Source of the DNA: Oscillospiraceae bacterium
GTDB taxonomy: Bacteria > Bacillota > Clostridia > Saccharofermentanales > Saccharofermentanaceae
Length of the DNA stretch: 14,925 nt
Reading direction: 5' to 3'
Assembly (NCBI GenBank): GCA_902795955.1
Contig: CADBNJ010000161.1
Location: forward strand, 1 to 14,925
Position numbers and translations under genes: made by a program. Below are positions 14,175-14,925 of the stretch, in pieces (position 1 is the first letter of the stretch; every line of letters starts with the position of its first letter). A model generated the notes under the pieces. It saw only the letters and a list, made by a program, of their open reading frames with translations, was not told the origin of the DNA and did no database searches.

Positions 14175-14597
14175 ATGGTAGGATTCTTTGCTGTTCTTTT
14201 GTCATTGGGCCTTGGAATGGGACTGTCATGCTGGATATTCGGCACGTTACTGTATAAATCGAATACAATGGGAGACAACTACGGTACACGGAGCGATTAT
14301 GGTGTAAACGTGATCTTTACGGAACGCAGGGACCGTCTTAGCGGACAGGAGAAAACGACTTTTGCTTCCGCTTATTCACAGAGGATCGATAATCTGCACG
14401 AGTCCCCCGGCGGAACTGCTCTGGTAAGGAGACTGACACCGGAAGAACTGGCATTCTATAATACGCCACGGTACAATGCACCTGCAGTTCCTGTTCCTGC
14501 TGCCCCGTCAGCTTCAGTACCTGTTAATAGTGTTGAAGCTGAATTCAGGGCCTGGGAGAATGAGCAGTTCAACAACGGGCAGAACAATAATCCATAA
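14175..14597 (+). CDS. Small membrane-anchored protein of unknown function, possibly a truncated gene
   Basis: A 140-residue protein: an N-terminal hydrophobic segment (about 2-27), a polar region with a Tyr/Ser/Arg-rich stretch, a Pro/Ala/Val linker (about 98-112), and an Asn/Gln-rich end before TAA at 14595-14597. I recognise no family. ATG 14175 lies 4 bases after the previous stop, with only a weak ribosome site (GGCAGGG), so coupling is likely. The frame stays open after the TAA for another 106 codons that encode cell-wall-binding-type repeats. The intact ancestor may thus have been a 247-residue surface protein running to 14918 (see next entry). Confidence 0.6.
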   Translation: MVGFFAVLLSLGLGMGLSCWIFGTLLYKSNTMGDNYGTRSDYGVNVIFTERRDRLSGQEKTTFASAYSQRIDNLHESPGGTALVRRLTPEELAFYNTPRYNAPAVPVPAAPSASVPVNSVEAEFRAWENEQFNNGQNNNP

Positions 14598-14918
14598 ATT
14601 TTACAATTCTATAATGAACCTGCCGGCTATACCGAGCTTGATCAGTTATATTACTTCCGTGACGGTTACGATGATCTGGCTTTTCTGTCAGTATCACCCG
14701 ATTTGCATGTTATATATGGTCAGAATTCCGAGATGAAATGGAAGAGGATATACGGAAAGTGGTACTATATTGACGGCAAAGGACTTAAGACTACCGGTAT
14801 GAAAGATATTGGCAATAAACGTTATTATTTCGATAGTGACGGTGTTATGCTCAAGTCAACAAAGGTCACTATCAAAGGCGTGGAATATGAGTTCGATGCA
14901 TCAGGTGCAATGAAGTGA
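14598..14918 (+). pseudogene. Cell-wall-binding-repeat C-terminal region, in frame after a stop codon
   Basis: Directly after the TAA at 14595-14597, in the same frame, 106 codons run to TGA at 14916-14918. The first half contains YTELDQLYYFRDGYDD. The second half has about two and a half choline/cell-wall-binding-type repeats: GKWYYIDGKGLKTTGM, NKRYYFDSDGVMLKST and VEYEFDASGAM. No ribosome site precedes any start in this frame; the first ATG (14733) falls after the repeats' neighbouring domain begins. The best reading is that it is the C-terminus of the preceding gene, split by one nonsense change (for example CAA to TAA). Alternatives are a sequencing error, readthrough, or a separate gene with a non-standard start. 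Confidence 0.55.
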
Positions 14919-14925
14919 TAAAGCC

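Noticed and set aside
14614..14736. Open frame beginning with ATG at 14614 in another phase
   Set aside because: It has no ribosome site and no protein-like pattern, and it overlaps the frame that encodes clear YYID/YYFD repeats.

Overview
The window looks like a chromosomal segment of a Bacillota bacterium, most likely class Clostridia (a Lachnospiraceae- or Saccharofermentans-like gut or rumen anaerobe). This is inferred from several things: AGGAGG-type ribosome sites, moderate GC with AT-rich intergenic DNA, a cdaA/ybbR locus, PurE without an adjacent PurK, a PurO-type IMP cyclohydrolase next to a stand-alone AICAR transformylase, and a secreted GH5 lipoprotein with a Thr/Ser linker. No tRNA, rRNA, IS element, CRISPR array or phage gene was seen.

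Layout. (1) Bases 1-963 hold the 3' part of an M28-family peptidase homologue that lacks the usual Glu-Glu active-site pair. (2) Bases 964-2641 hold an extended -10 promoter inside an inverted repeat, then a 505-residue protein that fuses a CdaA-type diadenylate cyclase to a YbbR/CdaR domain, then a bidirectional terminator. (3) Bases 2642-2983 (minus strand) encode a small HEAT-repeat protein. An AT-rich divergent promoter region of about 220 bases follows. (4) From 3204 to 14597 all genes lie on the plus strand with gaps of 1-21 bases: GH5 lipoprotein, CapA-like lipoprotein, purE, purF, purN, purO-like, AICAR transformylase, a membrane/coiled-coil protein, purD, a NadD-YqeK fusion, a zinc-ribbon membrane protein, and a small membrane protein. 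An open frame with cell-wall-binding-type repeats follows the last of these in the same frame, after one TAA.

How the genes fit together. The central block is a partial de novo purine operon. It covers PRPP to phosphoribosylamine (PurF), GAR synthesis (PurD), GAR formylation (PurN), AIR carboxylation (PurE), AICAR formylation and IMP closure. purL, purM, purC, purB and purK are not in the window. NadD-YqeK (NAD synthesis plus Ap4A hydrolysis) and the c-di-AMP synthase upstream also use or degrade adenine nucleotides.

The most unusual observation is in PurF. Its phosphoribosyltransferase half looks intact, but its glutaminase half has Ser in place of the N-terminal nucleophilic Cys and has lost the HNGN motif, so it may be an ammonia-dependent or partner-dependent enzyme. 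Other points of interest are the CdaA-YbbR fusion, the NadD-YqeK fusion with an altered ISSTxIR motif, the degenerate M28 protein, the uncharacterised membrane protein inside the pur operon, and the in-frame stop near the right edge. All family assignments come from reading motifs by eye; no database search was run.
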